A stretch of 64,000 bases of DNA from Tanypteryx hageni (taxonomy: Eukaryota > Arthropoda > Insecta > Odonata > Petaluridae), in assembly GCA_028673005.1 (NCBI GenBank), contig CM054114.1:124587307-124651306 (forward strand). Reading direction: 5' to 3'. How positions within the stretch are numbered: position 1 is the stretch's first letter; each line of letters starts with the position of its first letter. The translations under genes and the position numbers were made by a program. The notes beneath the pieces were generated by a model. It ran no database searches. It had not been told where the DNA came from and saw only the letters and a list, made by a program, of their open reading frames with translations. Below, piece after piece: positions 1-11,483 of this stretch.

Positions 1-544
1 TCAGTCAGTCAAGTGTGTAGTCATACTAGACGCATACGAGAAAGTTTTTGCAATATAAAATGCACCGATGTTTTGGATGGTTTAAAGTGGACACTTCCAT
101 TAGTTACGGATGGGGTGGCAGGGCGGAGAAGAAGATCTTGCCCCTTTCATCCGGGCGGATATCTAAGGAGCTTTCCAACACTTTGGCCCAGCCATTTCTC
201 TTAAAGGGGAGGAGAAGGATGGTGGGAGGGGGGTTGCAAGGGTTTTTAAGGCTGTCCGATGGATAGCCGTTGCGTGTCCAGGGATCTCCTATTCCCTCCC
301 TCTACCCTTGGGCTAACCCTTTCCTCACCCTCTCCCCTACTCCTTCCCTCCCCTACCCCTCCCCGTGTCCTTCATCTCTTGCTTTATGACCGACGGAGGC
401 AGAGCCGTGATGGCGCAACAGAGTGTGAAGTGGCGTTTGAATTATTCAGTGGAAAACGAAAAAAAAAGCTCAAAATTCTGAGAAGGGTACAAATCGGTTC
501 CAGTGCATTGATAAAAATAAAACCTTTTATTCGACAACCAACGC
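1..544. other. No gene recognised; mixed unique sequence
   Basis: This stretch is richer in G+C than most of the window and includes a pyrimidine-rich patch near 290-375. Short open frames overlap in several phases, but none has a recognisable motif or splice context. I see no gene here. Confidence 0.5.
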
Positions 545-1015
545 ACAATTCCCATCGCTCGTTGCGTTGTGAATACATTGTTGGATCAACAATCAGGTAG
601 TCGATAGATTGTTGATTGATTGTCAAGCCATCCCATCGCGCGTTGCGCCGTGAAAATATTGTCGGATCAACAATCAGATTGCCGATAGTTGTTGAACCGT
701 CGCATGGCTCCTTGCAACGTGAATTGGTTGTTGGATCAACATTGAGATCATTGATAGATTGTTGATTGATTGTTGAGTGATCCTATTGCTCTTTGAGTCG
801 TGAATACATTATCAGATCACAATCTGTATGTCGATAGATTTTTGTACCTTCATGTCGCTCGTTGCGTCGTGATTGCATTGCTGGATCAACAATGAGAGCA
901 TCGATAGATTGTTGATTGATTTTCGAGCCATCCCATCTATCGTTGCGTTGTCAGTACATTGTTGGATCAAAAATGAGAGCGCCGATCGATAGTTGATCAA
1001 TCGTTGAGCCGGGTA
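545..1015. repeat. Minisatellite, about 6 units of 68-80 bp
   Basis: Six diverged units follow one another. Each starts with a CATCGCTCGTTGCGTTGTG-like phrase near 551, 631, 703, 782, 851 and 931, followed by a TTGTTGGATCAACAAT phrase and ATAGATTGTTGATTGATTG. The TTGATCAA-type words are self-complementary, so each unit could fold back. Short open frames over the array are by-products of the repetition. Confidence 0.85.
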
Positions 1016-1329
1016 TTTTAGTTCTTATTAATGGTGCGCAGTTGCAGGGGCTGTTGTCGTCCATTTTGAAGACAACTCATTTTTAACATCGAGGTGTCGC
1101 TGAGGAGTTTTTCACTTGGCAACGCTCTATGGCACTTCTTCGATTATGACGCAAAAGCGCTGCGAACGATGCTAAATAAAAATTGGAATTTCATTTGTCG
1201 ATTCCGTATGATAGAGCGCTTTTTATTTATTGATGTTTATTTAGAATTGTAAACTTAAAATTCTTTCCAAAGTTAGTATTATAATTATGTGACATAGAGT
1301 AATTTATTTGACAATTAATTTAAAGATTT
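1016..1329. other. Non-coding, no feature recognised
   Basis: Mostly AT-rich sequence between the minisatellite and a dispersed repeat. No open frame, RNA gene or repeat end was recognised. Confidence 0.4.
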
Positions 1330-1870
1330 TAACTTACTATCTATATACATTTGATCAGAATCTTAATTTGATAATTTTCAAAGCGCCACCTGCCGTCCGC
1401 GGATTTTTCGAAAACATTTCTTCTGCATTGTTATAGGTTGCATTTAAGGTGAAACAGATAGTGAAAATTTTTATCTTTCTATCTATAACCATTTTATCAT
1501 TCTTAATTTGAAAGTTTTGAAGGCACGCCCTACCGTCAACCGATTTTCCAAAAATATTCTTTGGAAGCGTAATAAATGGCATCCTAAACCACAAAAACCC
1601 TGCAAATTTCATTCTATCTCTTACCGTTAACTTGTTATTTTCCTTTAATTTATTGCACATACGGACAGACAGAGCGAAAACATGAGCGCGTTTATAAAAT
1701 GAAAAATCTGATGTGGCCACCACATGATTTTCTCCATACCTGTAATATTTCTAAAAATTTCAAATAGGTTAAGTGATAATAAATATTTTAAGGAACTGCC
1801 AGAAAATGCTTAAGACTTAACAAAGAACAGAAATAAACTCAAACCATACCCTTATGATATTGGATATAGC
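1330..1870 (-). repeat. Dispersed repeat (family also at 28,690-28,860)
   Basis: Two diverged tandem blocks about 143 bp apart (near 1340 and 1482) share TCTATAT/AATCTTAATTTGA and a GCCACCTGCCGTC-like phrase. The segment from about 1700 to 1860 reappears reverse-complemented at about 28,690-28,860, ending in ATGGAGAAA...ATGTGGTGGCCACATCAGATTTTT. Related ends lie near 8290 and 55,930. This looks like the terminus of a multicopy element; its class is not clear. Confidence 0.7.
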
Positions 1871-2131
1871 CACAAAGGTCCAACAATTAAGAAAAGAAAA
1901 AGGAGCGTTACTAACAATAAGACGTAACTAAGCGTCAATTGTTAACAGTAGACGTCGGTAGGTGGTGTGGTGTGGCAGCTAAAATATTATTTTAAAGATA
2001 TCTCTTAAACAATGCATATATTTTATATGGAAAAATGTTTCAAACAAATATTGTAGAAAATTAAATTTCCTACACCTTTTATTCCAGTACATTTTTACAT
2101 ATATTAAATATTAAAACAAATGTTTAAAAAT

Positions 2132-2718
2132 AACGGATAAGTGACAAGAGTAAACACCCACTTCTGGTTGACCGATCTTTAACAGAAACTAATCAGTTTT
2201 TGTGACTGTCATAAAAATGTTAAATATAAAATTTTGCGTTAACCTGAAATAGTTTTTGAGTTCGAGCACCCACATAAAAAAATGTCACATACACACCTAC
2301 ATCGTCGAGAAAATGTTGGAAACGTGTTCAGGGGACCTCAAAACGTGTATTTTCGTTGAAATCTGGAAATCGATTTTTTTCATGAAAACTTTCCCCTATA
2401 CTACGTATGGAGAAAGTGAAAACGGATAAGCGACAAGAGTAAACACCCATTTCCGTTTGACCGATCTTTACCAAAAACTAATCAGTTCTTGTTACTGTCA
2501 TAAAAATGTTAAATATAAAATTTCGAGTTGACTTGATTAATAGTTTTTGAGTTAGGGCACCCAAAAAAAATCTGTCACAAACACAGACAGACATAATCGA
2601 GAAAATGGTCAAAACGTGTTCAGGAGACCTCAAAACGTGTATTTCCGTTGAAATCTCGAAGTCGATTTTTTCCATAAAAACAGTACTTGCCCCTATACTA
2701 CGCATGGAGAAAGTAAAA
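2132..2718. repeat. Tandem duplication, two ~288-bp units
   Basis: The unit starting AACGGATAAGTGACAAGAG at 2132 is repeated from 2420. Both units pass through TGTCATAAAAATGTTAAAT and ACCTCAAAACGTGTATTT, and both end CCCCTATACTACG(T/C)ATGGAGAAAGT. The units are diverged by substitutions and small indels, so the duplication is not recent. The final GGAGAAAGT matches the ends of several other repeats in the window. Confidence 0.85.
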
Positions 2719-2834
2719 ATAAAATTTTATTCTCAAATCCTTTTCTGGTGAAGTCTAAGCGCGATTAAATTATTTACTCTTCATTTTCACTAATATGAGA
2801 CCACAGAATCTCTAGGTAGCTTATAATATATAAA

Positions 2835-2930
2835 CGGCCCTCCGAAGCTCTCCTGACGTCCAATGCGGCCCTCCGAAGCATTCACAACTAAGAATGTGGC
2901 CAGCCATGCAGCAAAGGATGCCGACCCCTG
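2835..2930. mobile_element. hAT-type MITE remnant (one end)
   Basis: The fragment ends CCGACCCCTG at 2930. Read in reverse it starts CAGGGGTCGGCATCC and contains GGCCACA and GGGCCGCAT words. These are the typical terminus of the hAT elements seen elsewhere in this window (16,578, 28,937, 43,332, 46,156). The partner end was not found, so the element is truncated. Confidence 0.6.
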
Positions 2931-3884
2931 CTTTAAGCCATGCCGTCGGTTTAAGAGGTACCTACACCAATCATCGAATCATATAAGGGCTAGGTAGGGG
3001 AATACACGGTTTTTTAATGGTTGTCCACGAAGGCAATCTTCGTAGCAACCCATATAAACATTATACGTTAATGATTTTCTCGGTATCTATCAACAAACGT
3101 TTAGGTTGACATTTTTATTATCGGTTTTGTTATTTTATTTGATTTAATCCAGCAAATTTTAATTTTATTTTTGTTGAATTTTCAGTAAATATCTGTTTTT
3201 GTTGTTTAACTTCAACATCATTAACTTAAGAAGAGGATAATTGTTTTTAAATCAAATAACATGCAGGAAAGCATTAGGATACCTTACCCAATTTTCCATG
3301 CATGAGATAATGGATTTCTCCGAGAAACGCCGTGTATCTCATAAATACTAGAAAGTAAAATTTTTAATCGAGGGAAAAATGGTTGCGTTCCGTCGCCTAG
3401 CAACGACCATGAAAATAAAAAGTGGAAAATGTACATGAATTGAAGATAAAAGGCGGAGGCACAGGACTTAAAACGGATTTGTTCTTTTAGCTGCCAGGGA
3501 TTTTTTTTAATGCTTTCAAGTTTTACGGTGAAACGGAAGCAAGAAAAAAATCAAAAGCCTCAACGAGGCGGACTTTTTTTAGCGTGCAAGGACGCCGTTC
3601 TCTTGGCAACCGGGGGTGGGAATAAATCTTGCCGGTCATCGCTAAACCAAAAGAATAAAAAGGTCCGCGGCAAAAACCGCTTAATCACGGCGAAACGAAT
3701 GACGAAAGGGAGACGTTCGAGAAATTGCAAACGCCCGCAGGTAAAGAAAATCGAACGCGAATATTCATGAATGCAACGCGCGCATGCGGAGAGGTTTCGC
3801 ATATCGGTCTTCTAAAATTAAAAAATAACAAGAAAACTTAAGTCGTTTAAAATGTATGGAACTCTTTAGTGCCTTTCAAGGCCA
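2931..3884. other. Non-coding; no gene recognised
   Basis: AT-rich sequence with a locally GC-richer block at about 3560-3800. Overlapping open frames lie on both strands of that block, but their products are low in complexity, with no domain or signal. I found no convincing gene or repeat boundary. Confidence 0.4.
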
Positions 3885-4740
3885 TTTTTACTTTCTCGCA
3901 TATACTGCGAAGTACACATATAGAGAAAGTATTGTGATCGTGAATGAAATTTGACTTGGAGGCTTCGATGAGTATGCACTTTTGAAGGCGTCCCTGGATA
4001 CGAAAAATTTGGTTTTCTTCCCCTGGCAATTCCATTTGTCTATTGTCCGTAGTCTGCTCGCGACTCCAGGGGCCAAACGGTTCGATAGAGTGAGATGAAA
4101 TCTCGTGTTTATATAGGGCATCTTTCTAAATGGAATCCTTGTTGAAATTAATCCTGTCGCGCAGTAATGAAGGGTAGTGCATTCTTTTCGATTTTCACAA
4201 AATGTCGATTCACTCCAAAATGGCTCCAAGGTTTTTCATTAAAATCCATCCAGGTATAGAGCTAAATATTACATACAATAACACGTAAGCTATGCTCCTC
4301 CAACAGTAAGCATATAACGTTCAGTAGGACTTGTAACTTTTCGAGTTTTGCGCACAGCTGCCGCCAAACTCTCCCAGCTTTAACAGCAGCAGCATCGTTG
4401 CTAAGAGTCATATGCTGAACGTATAAATCTGTATAACAAAAGTCCTTATGTCTTGATTGTTTGAGTGAGATCGCCCCCTTAACATTTTTGCGTAGCGATT
4501 TATGTCAACGAAAACTAATAACAAGACCTTTGAAAGAAAAACATAAAAAGGTGTATTTTGGGATTTGGAACTGGAGGAGGTTGCCTGAGTAGGGTATAGA
4601 ACCCAATCCCCTTTCTCTATGCAAACCCCAAGTTCACATACCACGGATTCACATTACGCGGCATTTTTTCAGAACGCGTCCCCGTATTATAGGAGTTGTG
4701 TGGGGCATAATAAATGCATGGAGAAAGTATCGTGACCCTG
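3885..4740. repeat. Dispersed repeat flanked by GAGAAAGTAT motifs
   Basis: The segment opens TTACTTTCTCGCATATACTG followed by TATAGAGAAAGTATTGTGATC (3917-3937 region), and a matching GCATGGAGAAAGTATCGTGAC lies near 4715-4735. Such paired ends suggest a tandem or composite copy of the GGAGAAAGT repeat family. No coding region is visible in between. Confidence 0.5.
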
Positions 4741-5129
4741 AAAAAATTCCTGGAGCAATTATAAATTAATAAATAGTTATGGAGTAATTAAAAATTAAGC
4801 CTAAATAGTCTATAGGTATACAGGGTGATTCGTGACAGTAGTAGTACTTCAGGAGCTTATTCCTGAGGTAATTTTTAGTCAGAAATTTCATATGGACAAG
4901 TATAACGGAAACACATTCAAAAATCACTAACTAAAACCGTGAAAGTTCTTGTTTGGGGCTCTTTTGGTGCGTCTTTTGCGCCCAATGGACTTACGACTGT
5001 CCTTTGTTGATAGAATACATGTGTCCTACATACGGGCGAACTGAATTTTTCCAAAATTTTAGACCAAAAACCTCCCTGCGTCCTATGCACGGGTGCGTCC
5101 CATACACGGTTGCGTCCTATACACGAGTA

Positions 5130-5318
5130 CAATCAAACCTCGATTTAGCGCTACCGTTTGTCCGTCACTGACATTGGCATTACAACGTAGGTGGCGGTAA
5201 ATCGAGGCATATGCTTGCTCCATGTTATCATAAGTTGGAAGTTCTGTTCACAGCAATTCATGGGCGGTATGAGGGGGTGGCACTATATAGGGGACGGCGC
5301 TAAATCGGTGTTTGACTT
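5130..5318. mobile_element. pogo/Tigger-like MITE, 189 bp, TA duplication
   Basis: The left end CAATCAAACCTCGATTTAGC mirrors the right end GCTAAATCGGTGTTTGACTT, giving ~20-bp inverted termini flanked by TA on both sides (5128-5129, 5319-5320). CAGT-type termini with a CCTCGATTTA core and TA targets are typical of pogo/Tigger elements. Related copies start at 5821 (truncated) and 60,828 (with a nested insertion). The element is too short to encode a transposase. Confidence 0.8.
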
Positions 5319-5589
5319 TATTTACGCTACTCAAATACTTTTCGCAACAGGTCCGAAAATGCTATCAAAATAGGAAAAGAAAACCTTTTACATAATCCCC
5401 ATTTTCAACAACAATTCTCCCATTGTTGTCGAAATTCGACTCCAATGGTTACAAATTAGTTCCCAGGGAACCCATAGCAGAGATTCCGCTTTGGCTCGAT
5501 GATTTAAAAAAAATAATTTCTGTTCTTCGTGGACAAATAAGTTCCGAGATTGGTCGCTATCTCGACATACACGTCGGTCTAAAAGAGTA

Positions 5590-6300
5590 AACAGGATGAT
5601 TCACACATTCGATTATACAGCTGCAACTGTTATCGTTTGATAACAAAGGATGCAACCACAGCCATCGAGAGGTTCAAATGAATCCGTCCGATGAAGATAA
5701 GGGCTTGGCGACATATTAGTGACCACGGCACGTTTTCCGACAAGCACGTCACTCGCTTTGTATGGTACATGAATCCCCGGAATATACCGCGTAAAGCGAG
5801 TCCGTTCAAAGAGGGATATACAGTCAAACCCCGATTTAGCTCCACTCTTTGTCCAACTCTCACGTTGGTGTTATAGCAGGAATGGCGGTAAATCGAGGCA
5901 CATGCTTGCTGTATGTGACCATAAGATGTAATTTCTGTTCACAAAGATTCCCCGTGGGATAACATGAGGTTACGTTTGAGCGCCGTCTTGAGTTCAACTT
6001 GCGGCAAATTAGTTATACCGCATCCAGAATTAATTCCATTATTCTAACCTCTTGAGTCCAATTGAAGCGCTTTATGCTTGGAGATTGTTCCGAAATCGCG
6101 TTAAAGTGAAACTGATAGATAAGCCTTTGATATTCGAGGAAATTCTAAAAAAAAAGAAAATCTTGCCTAATCGAAAACGTGCAAATCGAAACCGTACAAT
6201 TCGAGAGGTGGGTGTATTACGCATGGATACGTTATGTCCCACGGCGCTAGGGTATCTTCTTTGTCACATTACTGATAAACAGGATTTATTTTTCAATCCG
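5590..6300. mobile_element. Mosaic of pogo-like MITE fragments
   Basis: A second copy of the 5130 element begins CAGTCAAACCCCGATTTAGC at 5821 and is cut off near 5960. There the sequence switches to a stretch (ACATGAGGTTACGTTTGAGC) related to 20,970-21,020 in the left palindrome arm. Upstream and downstream words such as CGTAAAGCGAG and GCGTTAAAGTGAAAC recur near 12,960 and 21,190. The block is best read as several overlapping, decayed inverted-repeat elements. Confidence 0.5.
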
Positions 6301-8826
6301 TTTCTTTAGCTTGGTGTTTTGTCTTGTTAATTTATTTGATCAGCGGTTAACAAAGAATTATTTTATACTTTTCGAATATTAAATTATTTTACTTCTGAAA
6401 TTTATGGAATGCGATGCTTTCAAATTTGGAATGCCTGAATAAACTTCAGGATAATATTCTCAATATTAATGTTGACAGTTACAAGCTAATAATGTAAGAG
6501 ACTTAGGCCAAGATTATTTTGGTTCTTAATAAATTCCTTATTCTGATAGAAAGTAAAAGGTTCCAAGTAATCTTTCAAAAATATTTTTATTTTTTTCCGT
6601 TATATTTCGGGCATTAGTGGCACATGTTTTTAATACTTACAGAAATGCTCAAAAATGTGTACGTTATTCGCGAGGCATCGAATAATAGCATGGATGCTAG
6701 TCTAATTCTGGGATTTCGAGCAATGTTTCAAATTAAAAGAAAAATTAGCGAGGTGTGTTTGACGCACGGCATGATTTTTATTTATTATCCCCCTTCGGGT
6801 TTTATCTGTTCGATATACCCGCTTATAGGCGTACGAAGCATATCGTGTTCTAAGGGGATTATTACGAGGAATCTGGTAAGAGGCAGGGCAAATACGTTTA
6901 ATGAGAGACCAGAGAAGGATAACAGCGCGACATCTGACAGGAGAATGCTTTATTTTTTCACCCGACTCTGCATTTGTCAGACTTGTTTCGCGTAACGCAC
7001 GTTCGTGAATACTCTTGTGAATGGTTCACACGGAAAATTAATTCACAGAATTCATGTAGGAATAAAAGGAGGTTTCCAAAGCTTTTTCTGCGTCCATTCT
7101 CAGCACGATCTTCATAAGGTGAAAAAATATTACGACTGGTTATCTTCCACTTATAAAAATACCCAGTGGACTTGCTTTGAGGTTAGAGCAGATTCCGAAC
7201 GTCGTTTTAATTTTTTCGAGTGTATTTACGAAGTAATAAATGATAAATTCAACATTAGCACGGAACACATAAAACACGATTAACGCAGTAAATCTATGCG
7301 TGGCTCATGGCAAAAAACAAAACAATATTAAAATATCTACGGAATTTCCCTTTCCAAAAAAATTAGCCTAGCGTCAAAAGGTCAACTGTGACGGAGTTTA
7401 TTTGACTTCTCACGCGAGGCGAACCAATTTCTTCCTCCCCTCCATCTGTCGTGATATTTTCTAACGAACAAGGTAAACAAGAGGTTGGGTTTGAGAATCC
7501 ATTCGCGGAAGCGATGCTGTCACGTGCGCTTTGGTCACGGATGCCGTTATACATTATGTTGGCTCATTGAGCAGATTTTTATTAATATAACAAAGCGACA
7601 CTCGTCAGTGATTCGCTGTTTATCTATTATTTTAGATTTATGACCTGTTGGGAAAATTTCTGCCTGTGAAGAACAATTTAAAACTTTAGTTTTTAGAAAC
7701 CAAAATTGTTAATACAGTCTCATGGATATTAATTAATTATTTGGTCATCCGCCAATTTGTCGCTATAAAAAGCCATAGGAATTGCGCCTTAAGATTCATT
7801 CTGGGCCATTGGATTGTTTACATGTTTTCAAATACTAATTACAAAAGGTGCACCATCTTCTAGAAAGCCGTTGATTGAATTTTTTGTACACTATCTTTGA
7901 GTTGTGAAGTTGAGTAGAGTTGGCGCGAATAGAATCATTTACGACCTGTAGTTATAATAGGAAAGTAATCTGCTAGAATTTCAAACTGTGCTTTGATGAT
8001 CATTAATCAGGGCTGCCTCCTACACAAAAACTTCGGGTGCAAAAAGAGCATTCGATAGGGACCATAACAGGTAAGATACCCTTGGTCGATCGGAAGTGGA
8101 TTCTTGTCATTTTTCCGTTTGTGTCTAACATCTCCTGTAATTCTTCATTAACGTAATCATATTTAATAACCTAAGTTATAGATAATTTTATTCTCTACAA
8201 ATTTTGTATTTAATAATTTTTTGTAGAGCCAATTGTTAAGGAGATATTTCAGTTCAATATTGACAGCAATTCCAACTCGTAAATTACCAACCACATATGG
8301 AGAAAGTCATGTGTTGGCCACACCAGTTTTTTTTCTTTAAAGAAAACATGCTAAAAATGCTACTCTTCGGAAGGAGACGATATACTGAAGAAAAAAGGCC
8401 GAGGTAGTTTTGATTCCAGGGTTGACTCTAACAGCGAAATATCCGCCACGAAATCATTTGACGACAGAAACGCTTGGGTTGCAGCCTCGCTTGTTGGCAC
8501 GAATCCAAATGATAGCTGTTACTTATTACAACGATTAATGTTAGTTATGTCTCACTTAATAATAACAATATTTTATTAGTCCAAAGGTTATCATAGAGTT
8601 AACATTGGATATGTCAGGAGAACATATGTAAATTCTAATCTAAGTAAACTCAAGAGTAAATTAAGTTTACACTTTCTTTGGATAAGGCGGAATGATTTCA
8701 TATGGTATCACGTCTAAATTTTAGAAAATGTTGAATAAATTGTGCGAATTTTTTTACCATCTCATCATAAAAACCATTACGCATTCAATATGGTTATATT
8801 TTGCGGCGCATTTCATAAATCAGCCC
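6301..8826. other. Long non-coding stretch; one repeat end near 8290
   Basis: Open frames of 123 and 92 codons at 6624-6995 and 7005-7283 have no recognisable domain, signal sequence or flanking splice structure, so I do not call them genes. At 8295-8340 ATATGGAGAAAGTCATGTG followed by TTGGCCACACCAG is another copy of the repeat end seen at 1700-1740 and 28,800. Otherwise I see nothing. Confidence 0.4.
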
Positions 8827-8830
8827 TTAA

Positions 8831-10603
8831 CCCCTCAAGCCCGGAGGAGATTTATTAAATCCCACCAGTACGGCCGGATGAGGTTTTTAAATTTTCACGA
8901 TTGCGTTGCAAAAACGTTCGAAAATATTAAAATAATCATAACTTGGGAAGTTTTCCTCTTGATTTTTCTGAATTTTTTTGTGGATTTATGAAAAACATGA
9001 AATTTGTAAATATCTATTTTGCGTATAATATTTTATATACAAAGATTGTTGGAGTAGAAGAGAATGTACACCAATCGCTAATTTTCCGGCGTGCATTCGC
9101 GCTTTATATATAACATTCAGCACCGGAAAATCTATAGAAGATATTGATGTGCAATCTTAATAATAAACATAGCTTAAATTAATCATTCTGCAAGTCTACC
9201 CATCTAAACCAATTAGGTGAAAAGTTTTACGCATCTCACCTTTTTCATGTCTTGACTGGAAATTTTTAAGTTAATGTAGTATTATTGATTTATCAAAAGA
9301 TGATTTATTTATAATATAAACGCTTTAGTTATAGAGTCATCATTCTTAGTCATTACAGAAGTCACATTGAAGAAATGGTTGCATTTCGTTCATTGGAAAT
9401 GGAGATATGACGTTGTATAAAACACGGAAAACTTTAGCTTATAGGTCCTTCCCAAATATTTTCAGAATACATGCGTAATTGGATTCAGCAAGAAATGCCT
9501 TATAGCTTAGTAAACACTTCTAGTAACCTATTGTGTAAATATATAGAAGAGCTTTTCGTGATTTTTTGCTGGCGTGTCCTCTTTTCGCCTACCCGTTTCA
9601 TCGCTGCTTTGGCACTGCTAGCACAGCAGCGAAGCACTTATCTGAAGAGGAAACAAACCTCGTCTTCTTTCAAATGTCATAGAAAAGGAACCCAATTTGG
9701 TGGGTTCCCTTTCCTCAGGTATTTATGGGTCAACTTTAGAAACCGAAAATTCGTAGGTCCGTGGTAAAAACTAAAATTCTATCACAAAACTAAACGTATA
9801 TTACATGTAAACAAATACTTACAAATAGATATACTCAATTCCCCGCAATTTTCGTCGAGATTAAAATAAAATTCTAAAGATCTTGAAAATTATATGACCG
9901 ATATTATCCTTCTCACAAAATGCCTCTCTTTGAGGCGTGGCACTAAATTATCGGAAGAGTGTCGGCCTTGGATTTTGAAATCAGCTGTTTTGACGTTAAC
10001 GCTCTCCTATGAAGCGATGAACGAAGGATCGCGCGGTAATGGAAGGGAATGTTTACAGAAATGTTTTTACTCGACCTAATTCTATTCTTCATCAATTGCA
10101 TTGTAAAAATTTGTTATAAGCTGTGCATAGACAGACATAAGATGTTTTCCTTTCTTTCTTTACATACCGACGAAGACCTTTGTCGCATGACATAAGCCAA
10201 ATTTCTCCACCAGGAAAAAAGAGGAGAAAAAACGTGCTCTCCTTTGAAATGATGCACAGTTCCTACATTGCATTTCAAACACCAAGGAAAGGTTCCTTGC
10301 TGCATTGAAAAGCGACTTTTATACGTAGAAACACCATCAAATCATAGCAAAATTGAAAATTCTATCGCAAAATTCAACGTTGATTATATATTTTTTAAAA
10401 GAGAAAAAAAAATACAGGACAAACCTAGATGGGAAGTACAGAGCTTACTCTTTCAAAATATATATAGGTTATTTAGATTTAAAGAAGTTTCTAGCGTCAA
10501 AAGATAAAATAAATTAGGGCTGCCGCAGGACGTAATAGTACGCCTGACGGCCGATTAGACAGTTTTTGCGGGACGTAATAGTACGCCTGACGGCGTTGAG
10601 GGG
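8831..10603. mobile_element. Candidate TTAA-flanked piggyBac-like element, ~1.8 kb
   Basis: CCCCTCAAG directly follows TTAA at 8827-8830, and the inverse (C)GTTGAGGGG directly precedes TTAA at 10,604-10,607. This is the target-site and terminal arrangement of piggyBac elements. Inside the right end a 23-bp word beginning GGACGTAATAGTACGCC occurs twice. No transposase domain is recognisable in the interior, so if real the element is non-autonomous. The terminal match is only about 8-9 bp, so chance pairing is possible. Confidence 0.5.
10526..10594. repeat. Subterminal direct repeat, two copies
   Basis: GGACGTAATAGTACGCCTGA is present twice, starting near 10,528 and 10,571, each followed by CGGC. 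Paired subterminal repeats next to a TTAA end are a common layout of transposase binding sites in piggyBac-like elements. Confidence 0.75.
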
Positions 10604-10858
10604 TTAAAGAGCTAAAATCCTCCTTCTGACAACAAAATACTGCGCACGTTCCATTTTCCTGCTAAAAAATCGCCTGCGTTTCTCCGCAGACGACCTGACC
10701 CTAGTAGTTTTAAATAATCAGAGAAATTTAAGAAGTATATTAAATCAACACTTCCGAAATGTTCGCAGTTTATTTTTCATCCCCATTCAAAACGCCCTAA
10801 GAAGTTGTGGTACAAAATAATGTTCTCGGCATGGAATGCGGCCCTTGATTTAGTGTAA

Positions 10859-11483
10859 CCTGTCAAAATAACCCCGACAAAACAGCCCCGTCAAAATTGC
10901 TTACACACAAAACAGCCCAAGACTAAATAGCTCCGTCAAATTATCCGTTTTATTTTTATTTAAGCATGAAAAACCAATAGGTACATAAGTAATAAAATAT
11001 TTGTCAAATTAGCCAAAAACCAATATATAATTAATGCAATATTTGTAAGATTAGCTAAAACCAATATATAAGTAATACAGTATTTGTAAAAATAGCTAAA
11101 ATCCAATACATAAGTAATACAATATTTGTAAAAGTATCCAAAATCCAATACGTAAGTAATAAAAGATTTCTATTTCAAATACGGTGCGTATATATCTGGG
11201 GTATCTCGTATATCCTAAGAATGTAAGCAATCACACGAAGATAATCAAGAATGCCAGTGTTATCATAAGTTGGAACTAAAGTTTGGAGTCATCCATTGAG
11301 TTGTACGTTACATAGTTCGTTTTTGATGCTTCTGGCAGTCAAATCCCTGAACGGTCACTAATAGATGGCACTAGCTATATGTGTGAATCTAGTCGTGCCT
11401 ATTTATTTTGCCTGCATTTCATTGAGCTACTTTGCCGGGGCTAATTTGACAGGGCTCTTTTGTTGGGGCTATTTTGACGGGGT
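10859..11483. mobile_element. MITE with GTCAAAATA-type inverted termini
   Basis: The left end CTGTCAAAATAACCCCGAC, followed by AAAACAGCCCCGTC, mirrors the right end GTTGGGGCTATTTTGACGGG, giving ~25-bp inverted termini built from repeated GTCAAAATA and AGCCCC words. A minisatellite fills the centre. No coding capacity is visible. The superfamily cannot be assigned from the ends alone. Confidence 0.65.
10970..11165. repeat. Minisatellite, ~43-bp unit, 4.5 copies
   Basis: Units contain AACCAATATATAAGTAAT followed by ATATTTGTAAAA and TAGCTAAA, and start near 10,973, 11,019, 11,058, 11,100 and 11,143. The array lies wholly inside the inverted-repeat element at 10,859-11,483 and is presumably carried with it. 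Confidence 0.8.

Noticed and set aside
3510..3802. Lys/Arg-rich plus frame and overlapping minus frame
   Set aside because: Low complexity, both strands open, no domain.
6624..7283. 123- and 92-codon plus-strand frames
   Set aside because: No recognisable motif, signal peptide or splice context. Length is within chance for this much sequence.
9684..9711. Perfect stem GGAACCCA/TGGGTTCC, considered as a histone-type 3' stem-loop or regulatory hairpin
   Set aside because: Does not match the histone stem-loop consensus, and there is no gene upstream.
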